A stretch of DNA of 64,000 bases, from IMG/VR virus record IMGVR_UViG_3300031952_000008, positions 30,281 to 94,280 of that record, one strand, 5' to 3'. Origin of the DNA: a virus. The translations under genes were made by a program, and so were the position numbers. The notes under the pieces are model-generated. The model had not been told where the DNA came from, searched no databases, and saw nothing but the letters and a program-made list of their open reading frames with translations. Below are positions 51,508 to 59,197 of the stretch, in pieces; within the stretch, counting starts at the first letter, position 1, and the number at the start of each line of letters is the position of its first letter.

Positions 51508-51852
51508 ATGAAATTCGAGGAAGCATGGGATAAAATGATGAAAGGAAAGATAGCAATATATACACCGATGGATTGGAAGTATCGTATCCATAATTATAAA
51601 TTACAATTTCAAGAAGATGGTAGATGGATTAATGAATGGGTTAATGATAAGTTCGTTGATATGATAATGAATGGTAATTGGAAGATGGATAAAGAACCAT
51701 TATATAATAAATCTAATTGTAATGGTAGTTATGAAGAAGAAGATATTGTGGAAGCATTAAAGAAGTATTTTGATTGGGAAGACGATGGTAACCAAAAAGT
51801 TTCTCATAAAACCAAATATGATAAAAGGAAAGAAATATTTGGCTGGTCATAA
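51508..51852 (+). CDS. Trp-rich protein, DUF2829/Tad2-like by eye only
   Basis: 114 residues; MKFEEAWDKMMKGKIAIYTP then Trp/Asn-rich strands. The opening (FEEA-x-x-x-MMKGK) recalls DUF2829 phage proteins, some of which sequester signalling nucleotides, but the family's Trp pattern is not clear. Treat as unknown. Confidence 0.5.
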   Translation: MKFEEAWDKMMKGKIAIYTPMDWKYRIHNYKLQFQEDGRWINEWVNDKFVDMIMNGNWKMDKEPLYNKSNCNGSYEEEDIVEALKKYFDWEDDGNQKVSHKTKYDKRKEIFGWS

Positions 51853-51857
51853 TCATT

Positions 51858-51936
51858 TAGGCAGAGAAGTTCAATAGAACAACCAAAATTATTGAACCTT
51901 TTGGGAGGTTGTCAGTTCAAATCTGACCTCTGCCTA
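51858..51936 (+). ncRNA. tRNA-like structure
   Basis: TAGGCAGAG (51858-51866) pairs perfectly with CTCTGCCTA (51928-51936). Next to the 3' strand is a perfect T-arm GTCAG-TTCAAAT-CTGAC (51911-51927) with a canonical T loop. Between them the middle does not make a normal D and anticodon arm: GTTC-AATA-GAAC, CCAAAA-x10-TTTTGG and AACC...GGTT compete. No encoded CCA. Acceptor plus T-arm only, as in tRNA mimics; a degenerate tRNA is the other reading. Confidence 0.45.
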
Positions 51937-51945
51937 CCCCTCACA

Positions 51946-52190
51946 ATCATACCTTATGGAAATGGCTGTGATAGCCAAGGGAAGTCCTCTGGTAGAGGGT
52001 GGATAAGGCGTTCAATTCGCTATTTCGCTTCCTTATCACAATTCATAAGGTATGATATTTATAATCATATCCCTACGAAAGGGAATGGCGAATTAATCGG
52101 TATCTTCTAATAAAGATAACTGAAATATGTTGAATTGTGGACTGGAATACGCCACCTACCGATATTATCACCCCGTAATAGGGATATGAT
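51946..52190 (+). ncRNA. Large structured RNA before the modifier gene
   Basis: No ORF of quality in 51853-52265. ATCATACCTTATG (51946-51958) pairs with CATAAGGTATGAT (52044-52056), 13 bp; ATCATATCCCTA (52064-52075) pairs with TAGGGATATGAT (52179-52190), 12 bp. Inside are small hairpins GGCT-x5-AGCC (51964), CCTCT-GGT-AGAGG (51986-51998) and TATCTT-x6-AAGATA (52101-52118). It looks like a two-domain leader or an independent RNA. I checked for group I intron and RNase P cores and saw no convincing match. Confidence 0.55.
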
Positions 52191-52265
52191 AACTCATATT
52201 TACCCCAAGACTCAGTGGGTTTTAAGAAGGAGTCAATAGTAAAGTATTATTGGAGGTGGCTTAAT

Positions 52266-52580
52266 ATGCCTACTAAGAGACAGATTGCCGCACGAAAGGC
52301 TGTGGCTACAAGGAGAGCAAGAGCAGGTGTTGAAGCACCAGCAAGAGCAACAGGTGGAGCAATAGAAGTGAAGTATGGAAGGATGGGAATCAACGGTGTT
52401 AAAACCGCTTTGGTCGCTCCTGGCACAACTCACGAGGCTGCACTTAAACAAGCAGGAGTTGAACTAAACCCTGCTAAAGAGGGCATCCAAGACAAGAAGA
52501 CAGGAAACACGGTGATGTTTGCTGATGTTGTCGTGGAAGGCACATATATTGTGGCCCAAGGTATCAATTCAAGTATGTAA
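52266..52580 (+). CDS. Ubiquitin-like modifier (beta-grasp)
   Basis: 104 residues from ATG 52266, with GGAGGTGG nine bases upstream; an ORF reading from 52215 is less likely. Residues 1-30 are a basic tail (KRQIAARKAVATRRARAG). Residues 32-104 read as beta-grasp: strand AIEVKYGRMG, strand VKTALVAPG, helix TTHEAALKQAGV, then GIQDKKTGNTV and ADVVVEGTYIVAQG, as in ThiS/MoaD/phage Ubl proteins of the PRTRC kind. It lacks a terminal Gly-Gly; the last Gly is followed by INSSM, so trimming at AQG may be needed. Followed by the E2-, JAB- and E1-like genes. Confidence 0.7.
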   Translation: MPTKRQIAARKAVATRRARAGVEAPARATGGAIEVKYGRMGINGVKTALVAPGTTHEAALKQAGVELNPAKEGIQDKKTGNTVMFADVVVEGTYIVAQGINSSM

Positions 52581-52590
52581 ATTGAACCTA

Positions 52591-52634
52591 AAAGTTTTTT
52601 AAGGCATTTTTTTGTTTTTTGCCTAACATTTTTT
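52591..52634 (+). terminator. Terminator after the modifier gene
   Basis: AGGCA (52602-52606) / TGCCT (52620-52624) with a T-rich loop and several T-runs on both sides. Would raise the modifier over downstream enzymes. Confidence 0.6.
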
Positions 52635-52654
52635 AACCAATGAGGTGAGAAACT

Positions 52655-54139
52655 ATGATGAAATTAAAGGTTGATGAAAAGAACATTTTCCTATTCAATA
52701 AGTTATTGAAGTTAGGAAAGAAGAAAGATGATAATACGGTTGTAATTTCTACTCCTTTTAAGATAACAATAGAAGGAATAATGAAGGATGATAATATTGT
52801 AGAAATTCAGATAACTGCGGCAACAAAGCCAGGAGAGAAGTTCGTCCAAGATATGTTGGATAATTTAAGTTTTGTAACCGCTAAGGATATTGAAAAGACT
52901 GGGTTAACTTTGGATAATCTTAAGACAGCAGAGTATGACATGGTTTATTATGACCGAACCGAATTTCTTAGGAGAAAAGATTTGATTACCAAATTGGCTC
53001 CTGGGGTAGAATTCAATAAAGCTCTTACTGAGGGGTTCATTTATGATGAGATAACCATGAGTTTTAACCCAAAAATCAACAAAGTCTTCGGTGATGAGAA
53101 GGATACCGAGATACAAACAGAGTGGGATAAGGATAAACGAATGGTTTATTTACCAATTAACGATACTTCCGCAGATAAGAACGTGGTTGATACAAAAAAC
53201 AATATTATAGGAAAGTATTACAGAAATAGGAACACTATTGTATTAATGGTTAATCCCTTTAAGAACACGGATGAAGTAGTTAATGCCATAATAACAGGGT
53301 TAAGTGCTTTTGAAGTTAAGAAGGAAGACACGGAAAAGTTCAAGATGATTAATCTGGCTAAAACATTTACTAAGGACATATCAGTAAGATTAGCCGATAA
53401 AGAAAAACGAAAAACTAATATGGAGAAAGAGGTTAAAGATTACCAACAAGCAATAATGGATAAGTTTACAACTATCCAAATGGATAGTGAGGAAATAATT
53501 GCTTTAAAAAATATGAAGGATAACTTCAAGGAATCTTTCTTTAAAGAACTTAAAGCCACTAAAGAATTACAATTTATTAAAGATGTGGGATTTACACCAA
53601 CCGAAGTTCTTTTAACTTACAAACCTACTTGTATTACTGAACCTAATTTTATAAGGACAAGTAAAGAGTATGGTAAAAGAAGTATGTATGTTGGGGAGGT
53701 AATCATTAAAGTAGGAGCCGGACAAATTAAGATAGGTAATACTTTGGATTTAGAAATTTATAAAACACAAAACGACCCAAGTTCAGGAGTTGCTTATAAG
53801 TTTCCTCACCCACACGCTCACGATAATGGAGAATGTTGTTTAGGAAAAGAAGCAACCAAGGACACCATTTATATGCTAAAGAGTCAACTTAAATTCTCCG
53901 ATTTGGCAATTTATCTTTGTATGTTCGTTAGAAACTTTGGAACAGATGGTGGATTTATGGGTAAGCATAATTTGTATGATTTCTGTTTAATGAATGGCTA
54001 CCCAGTTTTTGATGAAAAAGGAAAACAAATATACATTAATGACCCTGAAAAAATAAAGAGTGGAGAACAAGTAGAAATGAAGAAGGCAAAGAACTGGGAA
54101 GAGAATGTTGCTAAATTTAAAGACTTTAAACCAAACTGA
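52655..54139 (+). CDS. E2-like ubiquitin-conjugating-type protein
   Basis: 494 residues. A long N-terminal region of about 300 residues has no clear match (beta-rich, then helical with DKEKRKTNMEKEVKDYQQ). The C-terminal domain, about 300-450, has YKFPHPHAHDNGECCLG with His385/His387/His389 and Cys394-Cys395, followed by two helices (LKSQLKFSDLAIYLCMFVRNF). This HPH...CLG arrangement matches the E2-like proteins of phage and PRTRC-type Ub systems, Cys being the thioester acceptor. Which of the two Cys acts is open. GAGGTGAGA before ATG. Confidence 0.7.
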   Translation: MMKLKVDEKNIFLFNKLLKLGKKKDDNTVVISTPFKITIEGIMKDDNIVEIQITAATKPGEKFVQDMLDNLSFVTAKDIEKTGLTLDNLKTAEYDMVYYDRTEFLRRKDLITKLAPGVEFNKALTEGFIYDEITMSFNPKINKVFGDEKDTEIQTEWDKDKRMVYLPINDTSADKNVVDTKNNIIGKYYRNRNTIVLMVNPFKNTDEVVNAIITGLSAFEVKKEDTEKFKMINLAKTFTKDISVRLADKEKRKTNMEKEVKDYQQAIMDKFTTIQMDSEEIIALKNMKDNFKESFFKELKATKELQFIKDVGFTPTEVLLTYKPTCITEPNFIRTSKEYGKRSMYVGEVIIKVGAGQIKIGNTLDLEIYKTQNDPSSGVAYKFPHPHAHDNGECCLGKEATKDTIYMLKSQLKFSDLAIYLCMFVRNFGTDGGFMGKHNLYDFCLMNGYPVFDEKGKQIYINDPEKIKSGEQVEMKKAKNWEENVAKFKDFKPN

Positions 54140-54165
54140 TTATCGCCAGTTAAAAGGTGAATAGT

Positions 54166-54423
54166 ATGAAATACACGGACATAAAAGAAGGTATGTTAAT
54201 CAAATTGGTTAATGTAGGTTGTGAAGAGGATGATGAAGCATATACTGGTGCCTATGAAGGAGAGATTTTTAAGGTAGGAAAAATAAATAATAACTATGCC
54301 AATATTACAAGAGTTAGTGATGGTTGGGATAATTATTGTATTCCTGGCGAACCAGCAACTTATTGTGAGTGTTGGGAGCCAGTAATTGTTAAACCTAAAA
54401 CGTTAATGGAGTTGAAATTTTGA
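54166..54423 (+). CDS. SH3-like LMEL-tail protein
   Basis: 85 residues from ATG 54166. MKYTDIKEGMLIKLVNVGC...GEIFKVGKINNNYANI barrel; ends KPKTLMELKF, Glu for Asp. Lies between E2- and JAB-like genes. Confidence 0.65.
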   Translation: MKYTDIKEGMLIKLVNVGCEEDDEAYTGAYEGEIFKVGKINNNYANITRVSDGWDNYCIPGEPATYCECWEPVIVKPKTLMELKF

Positions 54424-54683
54424 AACTAGAAGATATTAAACCCGGAATGAAAATAAGATTAGTAACCCAAGAAGTAGGAGGTCATAAAGATTATTATAAT
54501 TATGATTGGAAAATTGGTGATATAATGCAGGTATTAGATATTGGGTTAACTTTATATAATCTTAGAACAAAACAAAAAAATTATTGTATACCAGAAGTTC
54601 GTATTCCTTGTATGGCAAACGAACATTATTATTCCGAGTTTTTTGAACCATTAAAAAAGACGCTTATGGACTTGAAAATATGA
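54420..54683 (+). CDS. SH3-like LMDL-tail protein
   Basis: 87 residues; MKLEDIKPGMKIRLVTQ, WKIGDIMQVLDIG, then a Cys/His stretch and FEPLKKTLMDLKI. Strong paralogue of its two neighbours. Confidence 0.7.
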   Translation: MKLEDIKPGMKIRLVTQEVGGHKDYYNYDWKIGDIMQVLDIGLTLYNLRTKQKNYCIPEVRIPCMANEHYYSEFFEPLKKTLMDLKI

Positions 54684-54910
54684 AATGGGAAGATATTAAA
54701 ATAGGTATGTTAATAAAACTTATTGATAACCCAGCCAATTTTTATATAGGTTGTAATATTGGTGATATTTTTAAGGTAAAAAGAATGATGGACGCTCCTG
54801 ATTGGTATATTATTGAAGGCGTAAATAATGATGGAGTAAAAGGTTTAGGTAAAGATTATCTTAAATTTTGGGATTATTGTAATAGGAATCTTATGGATTT
54901 AAAAATATAA
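54680..54910 (+). CDS. SH3-like LMDL-tail protein
   Basis: 76 residues; MKWEDIKIGMLIKLIDNPA, CNIGDIFKVKRMMD, ending CNRNLMDLKI. Third consecutive member; tail codons CTT ATG GAT TTA. Confidence 0.7.
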   Translation: MKWEDIKIGMLIKLIDNPANFYIGCNIGDIFKVKRMMDAPDWYIIEGVNNDGVKGLGKDYLKFWDYCNRNLMDLKI

Positions 54911-54967
54911 AATATGACCAAAAGGGAAGAAGAATATGGAATAGAATAGTAAAGGAGGAGGAAAAAC

Positions 54968-56089
54968 ATGACCAAGTATCGTGGAACTATCGTTTTGAAA
55001 AAGAAGCCATATAAGATAATAGAATGGCTAACAATGAACTTTGATAAGGAAATAGGTGCCATTGGAATAGGGCAAGTAGAAGATGGTATCTTGTATGTTG
55101 AGAAACTATTCTTCCCAAAACAAGAAGTTACAGCCGCCCATATTCACATAGACCCTGCTGGATTCGGGGACATAATTAGAGAACTGAGCATGGAAGACCT
55201 TGGTAGAATTAATTTTTACTGGCATAAACATCCTGATGGATATGCTGGACATAGTGGAGGAGATGAAGAGGAAACCATTGATGTATTCATGGATGAAAGT
55301 TATGGTAGGAAAATCATGGGATTTCTTGTAACTTCTAATTACAGCGGAACTATGAAACAGGATTGTCGAATTGAAATTAGAGACCCAGTTTGGGCAAGTA
55401 TAGAAAGTCAAGCAATTTCTGAGGAAGACACGGCTGTAGAGGAAGAGTGTAGAAAAATTCTTGAAAAATGTATCATTAAACCAGTAGAAAGAAAGGAAAC
55501 TCCAGAATTTGCTAAGTGGAAAGATAAATTATTACAAACAGGTCATAATTGTACTAGAACAGACCAAGGGCTCTTAAGAGATTGTGGAATAGATAGGACA
55601 CTTAATTACAACAATACCTGTGGAGAAACTGGCGACCTTAAATTATCTGATATGATTGGAAATATGGTCAGGAACAAGAAGAAACTTACCAGGTTTGTTA
55701 GTAAAGATGAGGACTTGAATGAGGAAATAGAAATATTAGTAGGAAATGGTATGGGCTTTGTGGTTGCTTACGCTAAATACCAACCTATTCTTGCTGATTT
55801 CTTCAAGGATGCTATGGATTTGTTTAGTGATATTGTAACCGTAGAAAAAGATGGTTTAGTTAAATACAATTTAGTTCCTAAGGCTAAAATGTATGATAAA
55901 ATGAAGGAAGAACTTAAGAAATTATATTCCTTAATAGACCAGGAAAAGAAAAGATTAAAAACGGATGAGATAGTAGCAGGAGCCAAAGTAGAAACTCCAG
56001 CACCAAAATCGGATAAAGATATTGTAATGAAAGGCTATCCTGATATGACTGGTATGACTAAAGGACAACGTGACTTTTATTTCGGATGA
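54968..56089 (+). CDS. JAB/JAMM-domain metalloprotease (deubiquitinase-like)
   Basis: 373 residues, GGAGGAGG before ATG. Residues 1-150 are a JAB domain: Glu28 (DKEIGAIGIGQV), then HKHPDGYAGHSGGDE with His86, His88, Ser96 and Asp99, an exact H-x-H-x7-S-x2-D zinc site. It would remove or trim the modifier. The C-terminal 220 residues include a Cys-rich stretch (KCIIKPVE, HNCTRTDQG, CGIDRTLN) and helices, ending MTKGQRDFYFG; perhaps substrate binding. Confidence 0.88.
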   Translation: MTKYRGTIVLKKKPYKIIEWLTMNFDKEIGAIGIGQVEDGILYVEKLFFPKQEVTAAHIHIDPAGFGDIIRELSMEDLGRINFYWHKHPDGYAGHSGGDEEETIDVFMDESYGRKIMGFLVTSNYSGTMKQDCRIEIRDPVWASIESQAISEEDTAVEEECRKILEKCIIKPVERKETPEFAKWKDKLLQTGHNCTRTDQGLLRDCGIDRTLNYNNTCGETGDLKLSDMIGNMVRNKKKLTRFVSKDEDLNEEIEILVGNGMGFVVAYAKYQPILADFFKDAMDLFSDIVTVEKDGLVKYNLVPKAKMYDKMKEELKKLYSLIDQEKKRLKTDEIVAGAKVETPAPKSDKDIVMKGYPDMTGMTKGQRDFYFG

Positions 56090-56164
56090 AATAATTATAT
56101 TTATAATTATTTAAGGGAATTAGAGGTGAAAGAGAGGTGATAGATATTTTCAAGGTGAATCTCT

Positions 56165-56281
56165 ATGGATAAAGAGGAAAAGTATGTTTGTGAGGATTGT
56201 GGTAATTGGTTTTTTAGGCATACTTTTATTGAAAGATGTCCTTATTGTTATTCGGAAAATATTGTTAAGGTGAAATTATGA
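56165..56281 (+). CDS. 38-residue zinc ribbon
   Basis: KYVCEDCGNWFF ... RCPYCYSENI, a minimal two-knuckle ribbon. Overlaps the next ATG. Confidence 0.6.
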   Translation: MDKEEKYVCEDCGNWFFRHTFIERCPYCYSENIVKVKL

Positions 56282-56448
56282 GTATGTTTAAAAAATTTGC
56301 TTCAGGTAGAGCTACCTGTAAGAAATGTAACACCAAAATCGAAAAAGGAGAAACAGATATTGGTTACAAAAGCATAGCGGGCCCTCGAAGTGAGGAAAGA
56401 CATTACCATTTAAAATGTATTCTTAGTATGCCAATACAGGAGAAATAA
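56278..56448 (+). CDS. PARP-type zinc-finger-like protein
   Basis: 56 residues. ASGRATCKKCNTKIEKGETDIGYKS ... RHYHLKCIL fits the CxxC-x(n)-HxxC PARP-type finger (C14, C17, H45, C48 by position) that recognises DNA breaks. Single-domain form. Suggests a DNA-damage or nick-binding role near the modifier system. Confidence 0.7.
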   Translation: MSMFKKFASGRATCKKCNTKIEKGETDIGYKSIAGPRSEERHYHLKCILSMPIQEK

Positions 56449-56450
56449 TT

Positions 56451-56705
56451 ATGAAACTATCCGATTTTAAAGAAGGTATGAAAGTAAGATTTGCTAAAAA
56501 CTTCGGTCCCAAACACCAAGATTATACTTTTAAAATAGGAGATATAATAGAAATAACAAGGATAGGTATGGGTTCAATATCTCTTTTTAACCCAAGAACT
56601 AAGGAAGACCAATATGGTATTCCTTTAAATCATAAAGATACTAATGAATTTTTAAACCAGTTTGAACCGATTAGAACTTGTTTAATGGATTTAACGATGA
56701 GGTGA
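56451..56705 (+). CDS. SH3-like LMDL-tail protein
   Basis: 84 residues; MKLSDFKEGMKVRFAKNFG, FKIGDIIEITRIG, ends RTCLMDLTMR. Its last codons provide GAGGTGA for the next gene. Confidence 0.68.
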   Translation: MKLSDFKEGMKVRFAKNFGPKHQDYTFKIGDIIEITRIGMGSISLFNPRTKEDQYGIPLNHKDTNEFLNQFEPIRTCLMDLTMR

Positions 56706-56710
56706 AAATA

Positions 56711-56920
56711 ATGAATTGTATTATTGATGGTTGGAAACATAGATTTGATGCTTTAGGTAAATGTATCCTTTGCGATAAACAATTTTGTTGTGTTAGTAAG
56801 CATCATGGATTGGCGGCTTGTGAGGTAGTTTCAGAGAACGGCTCCACTATTGATTTTGTTTGTCCGGAATGTTTAAAAAGGTATAAAAAACGAGGTTGGA
56901 AAGTGAAAAAATGGATATGA
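56711..56920 (+). CDS. Zinc-binding protein
   Basis: 69 residues from ATG 56711. CILCDKQFCC, then CEVV and FVCPECLKRY; a zinc finger. Basic end overlapping the next ATG. Confidence 0.6.
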   Translation: MNCIIDGWKHRFDALGKCILCDKQFCCVSKHHGLAACEVVSENGSTIDFVCPECLKRYKKRGWKVKKWI

Positions 56921-57072
56921 ATTATCATTGTATTGGTAGATTTAAAAGTAGAGAAGAATGTTTAAGAAGATTACAACCTTTTAAAGAAAAAGGTTTTGAA
57001 ATAAAAACGGTTTTGCGTGGTAAAAGATATAACCCAAATAAATTATATGCGGCTGTTTATATAACTAAATAA
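56911..57072 (+). CDS. 53-residue basic protein
   Basis: MDMNYHCIGRFKSREECLRR, later KTVLRGKRYNPNKLYAAVYIT, an RRM/ferredoxin-like beta-alpha-beta look. Overlaps the previous stop; GAGGTGA for the E1-like gene follows it. Confidence 0.5.
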   Translation: MDMNYHCIGRFKSREECLRRLQPFKEKGFEIKTVLRGKRYNPNKLYAAVYITK

Positions 57073-57085
57073 TGAGGTGAAAAAC

Positions 57086-57850
57086 ATGGCTTTGAATTTA
57101 AGCAAACAGGCACTTCTTATTGATGATGCCAAAGTAAAAAAATATACGGTACATATATTTGGATTGGGTAGCATAGGTAGTCATTTGGGTAGAGCACTTT
57201 GTAAAACGGGTTTCGTTAATATAGTAGGTTATGATTTTGATACCGTTGACGAAGATAATATTCCTGCCCAAGCGTTCAGTCCTAAACATATTGGTATGAA
57301 AAAGACCGAAGCGTTTAAACAAATGTTAATAGAGGAGACAGGGATAGAACCAATAGTTTATGATGGTAAAGTTGATGAAAAGACCGAGATTAAAATAGAG
57401 GCTAATTCTATATACTTTGTGGCTTTTGATAGTATCCCTGCTAGAAAACTTGTTTGGGATAAAGTAAAGAACTTCCCAGTTCCTTATGGAGAGACTAGGA
57501 TTGGAATGTTTGATTATCGTTTCTATTTTGTAGTGCCAGGGAAGACTCCTATGGATTGGAAGTTCGGGTATGAGAAATTACTTGACCCTAATCAACCAAT
57601 GACCGAACTTAAATGTGGAGAGAAATGTAGTTTCGGTCCCAACACTTACTTGGTATCCTTAGTATTAAGGCAGATGCTTAACATAATAGAGGAGAAAGAC
57701 CTTATATATTCTTACATAGGTAATTGGCTTACTCCAGATAACATAATTATTAAATCAACTTGGTTAGATAAACAACAGGAAGAAGAAAAAGAAGAAGTTG
57801 AACTATCCGAGTTTGAGAAAGACCTCAAAATCGTTGAGGAAATTATTTAG
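57086..57850 (+). CDS. ThiF/MoeB/E1-like adenylyltransferase
   Basis: 254 residues from ATG 57086. Rossmann ATP site FGLGSIGSHLGRAL (G26-x-G28-x2-G31), then YDFDTVDEDNIPAQAFSPKHIGMKKTEA with the acid D50/D52, N58, Q62 and Lys72/73. The Arg usual before that Gln (N-x-x-R-Q) is Ala61 here. Cys pairs ELKCGEKCSFG near residue 190 are candidate catalytic or zinc residues. It would adenylate the modifier's C-terminus. C-terminal tail acidic. Confidence 0.85.
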   Translation: MALNLSKQALLIDDAKVKKYTVHIFGLGSIGSHLGRALCKTGFVNIVGYDFDTVDEDNIPAQAFSPKHIGMKKTEAFKQMLIEETGIEPIVYDGKVDEKTEIKIEANSIYFVAFDSIPARKLVWDKVKNFPVPYGETRIGMFDYRFYFVVPGKTPMDWKFGYEKLLDPNQPMTELKCGEKCSFGPNTYLVSLVLRQMLNIIEEKDLIYSYIGNWLTPDNIIIKSTWLDKQQEEEKEEVELSEFEKDLKIVEEII

Positions 57851-57885
57851 GCTGGTCGCATTAACGCCAGTTAGAGGTGATTAGT

Positions 57886-58146
57886 ATGACAGATATTGAC
57901 CCAGAAGATGATTGGCCATATGATGCCATAGAATTAAGAATAGGAGAGTTTATAGAGTTTGATGATGGTCTAATAGGAGAAATCATAGAGGTAGATGTAG
58001 AGTTTAATAATGTATTAGTTAGATTACCAGAACAATATTTGGATTTCAACACAGACCCTACAACAGAAGATATAGAAGATATGGTAGAAAATGGTTTTTG
58101 GAGTGCTGATGTTAAAATGATAAGGAACATGGTGGAGTATGTATAA
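57886..58146 (+). CDS. Acidic SH3-like protein without tail
   Basis: 86 residues from ATG 57886, GAGGTGATTA upstream. ELRIGEFIEFDDGLIGEIIEVDVEFNNVL barrel; acidic. Ends MIRNMVEYV; overlaps the next ATG. Confidence 0.55.
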   Translation: MTDIDPEDDWPYDAIELRIGEFIEFDDGLIGEIIEVDVEFNNVLVRLPEQYLDFNTDPTTEDIEDMVENGFWSADVKMIRNMVEYV

Positions 58147-58383
58147 ATTCAAAGTAGGAGAGACTTGGTAGAATTTATAGATGACGCACTTCCTGATGTA
58201 TTATTAAAAGGAAAAATAGTAATGGATGCCAAAGATAAAACATTTTATTTAGAAATTCTTTATCCTAAAGGATTTGGTTGGACTGGTTCCGGATTTAAAA
58301 ATGATAATGGTAATAAATATTGGTGTGTAAGTAAAAGAAGGCTTAGATTAACAAAGAAAAACCTTATGGACTTGGTAATATGA
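58139..58383 (+). CDS. LMDL-tail protein interrupted by a frameshift
   Basis: Starts at ATG 58139 with MYKFKVGETW, the usual beginning of the family, and meets TAG at 58169. In the -1 frame the sense continues as VEFIDDALPDVLLKGKIVMDA to KKNLMDLVI at 58383. A one-base loss at TGG-TAG, a sequencing error, or -1 recoding would explain it. Without it, translation could start at TTG 58165. Confidence 0.6.
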
Positions 58384-58943
58384 GCAAACAATTCAATTAT
58401 AGCAGGGCAAGAACCATCAATAAAAAGGATGTTAATTCCGAATATATTGAAATAATCAAGGATTTGGATTGTAAAGAAGGTAACCACCTAATTTTAGATA
58501 GCCGTTTCAAAAATACTACTAAGGCTCTTAATTCAATAAAGATACCTATACGAAACATTTATATTCCTAATCCATACGAAAAAGTGGATGCTCCAAATTG
58601 GTCTAACCAGTTTGTGGGCGACTTCTTAAATTCTTGGACGGGTGGAGCGTTCCGGACGGTATACTTAGACTATTGTTGTACCCTTGAAGGAAATGCGGAA
58701 ACTCGTCCGAGATTTGATATTCAAAAGTTAATGGAAAAACGATTGGTAAATGGAGTATTAGGAATTGAACTGAATAGGAGAGACCCAAGAAAAAGTGGAG
58801 GAGTTCGTAGTTGGGGTGACATTTGTGACCTTATTAATTACGTTGAAAACCTTGCCTATGAAAACCATTACACTTATCAAGTAATAGATGGATGGACATA
58901 CGGACAAATGTTCGTGGTGTTCTTCAATTTGGTGAAAGGATGA
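58380..58943 (+). CDS. Unknown protein, possibly methyltransferase-like
   Basis: 187 residues, ATGA overlap. Trp/Cys-rich core: FLNSWTGGAFRTVYLDYCCTLEGN, then VNGVLGIELNRRDPRK and YTYQVIDGWTYGQMFVVFF. The strand-turn-strand end looks like a class I SAM fold but the glycine motif is not visible. Function open. Confidence 0.55.
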   Translation: MSKQFNYSRARTINKKDVNSEYIEIIKDLDCKEGNHLILDSRFKNTTKALNSIKIPIRNIYIPNPYEKVDAPNWSNQFVGDFLNSWTGGAFRTVYLDYCCTLEGNAETRPRFDIQKLMEKRLVNGVLGIELNRRDPRKSGGVRSWGDICDLINYVENLAYENHYTYQVIDGWTYGQMFVVFFNLVKG

Positions 58944-59197
58944 TTAAAGAATTTAAATCAGGAAAATGGTATAGACTTAACCCGCAAGGAGTAAAATACG
59001 TTAGTTGGAATAATAAAGGCGATATGAATTTCCTTAAAGATTTTAAATATCATCAATGTAATAGAGGACATGATTATTTTGCCTCTTTTTATGATTGTAA
59101 AATTCCTAGTTATGGTTGGAGTTTTAATAACTCCTTAGAGTTCTTTGATGAAAGAGATAATGGTAAGATGAACCTTATGGATTTGGTGATAAAATGA
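58940..59197 (+). CDS. LMDL-tail protein
   Basis: 85 residues from ATG 58940, GGTGAAAGG upstream. SGKWYRLNPQGVKYVSWNNKG and aromatic strands; ends GKMNLMDLVIK, whose last codons (TTGGTGATAAAA) are the next ribosome site. Confidence 0.65.
   Translation: MIKEFKSGKWYRLNPQGVKYVSWNNKGDMNFLKDFKYHQCNRGHDYFASFYDCKIPSYGWSFNNSLEFFDERDNGKMNLMDLVIK

Noticed and set aside
51858-51936. A normal functional tRNA gene
   Set aside because: Acceptor and T-arm are perfect, but no standard D-arm with 7-base anticodon loop can be folded from the middle; best alternatives give 8- or 10-base loops. Kept as tRNA-like only.
51946-52190. Group I intron or RNase P RNA
   Set aside because: GGGAAGTCC and AAGATAACTG recall conserved pieces, but the partner elements (R/S pairing, CR-V) were not found and the flanks do not form a split gene.
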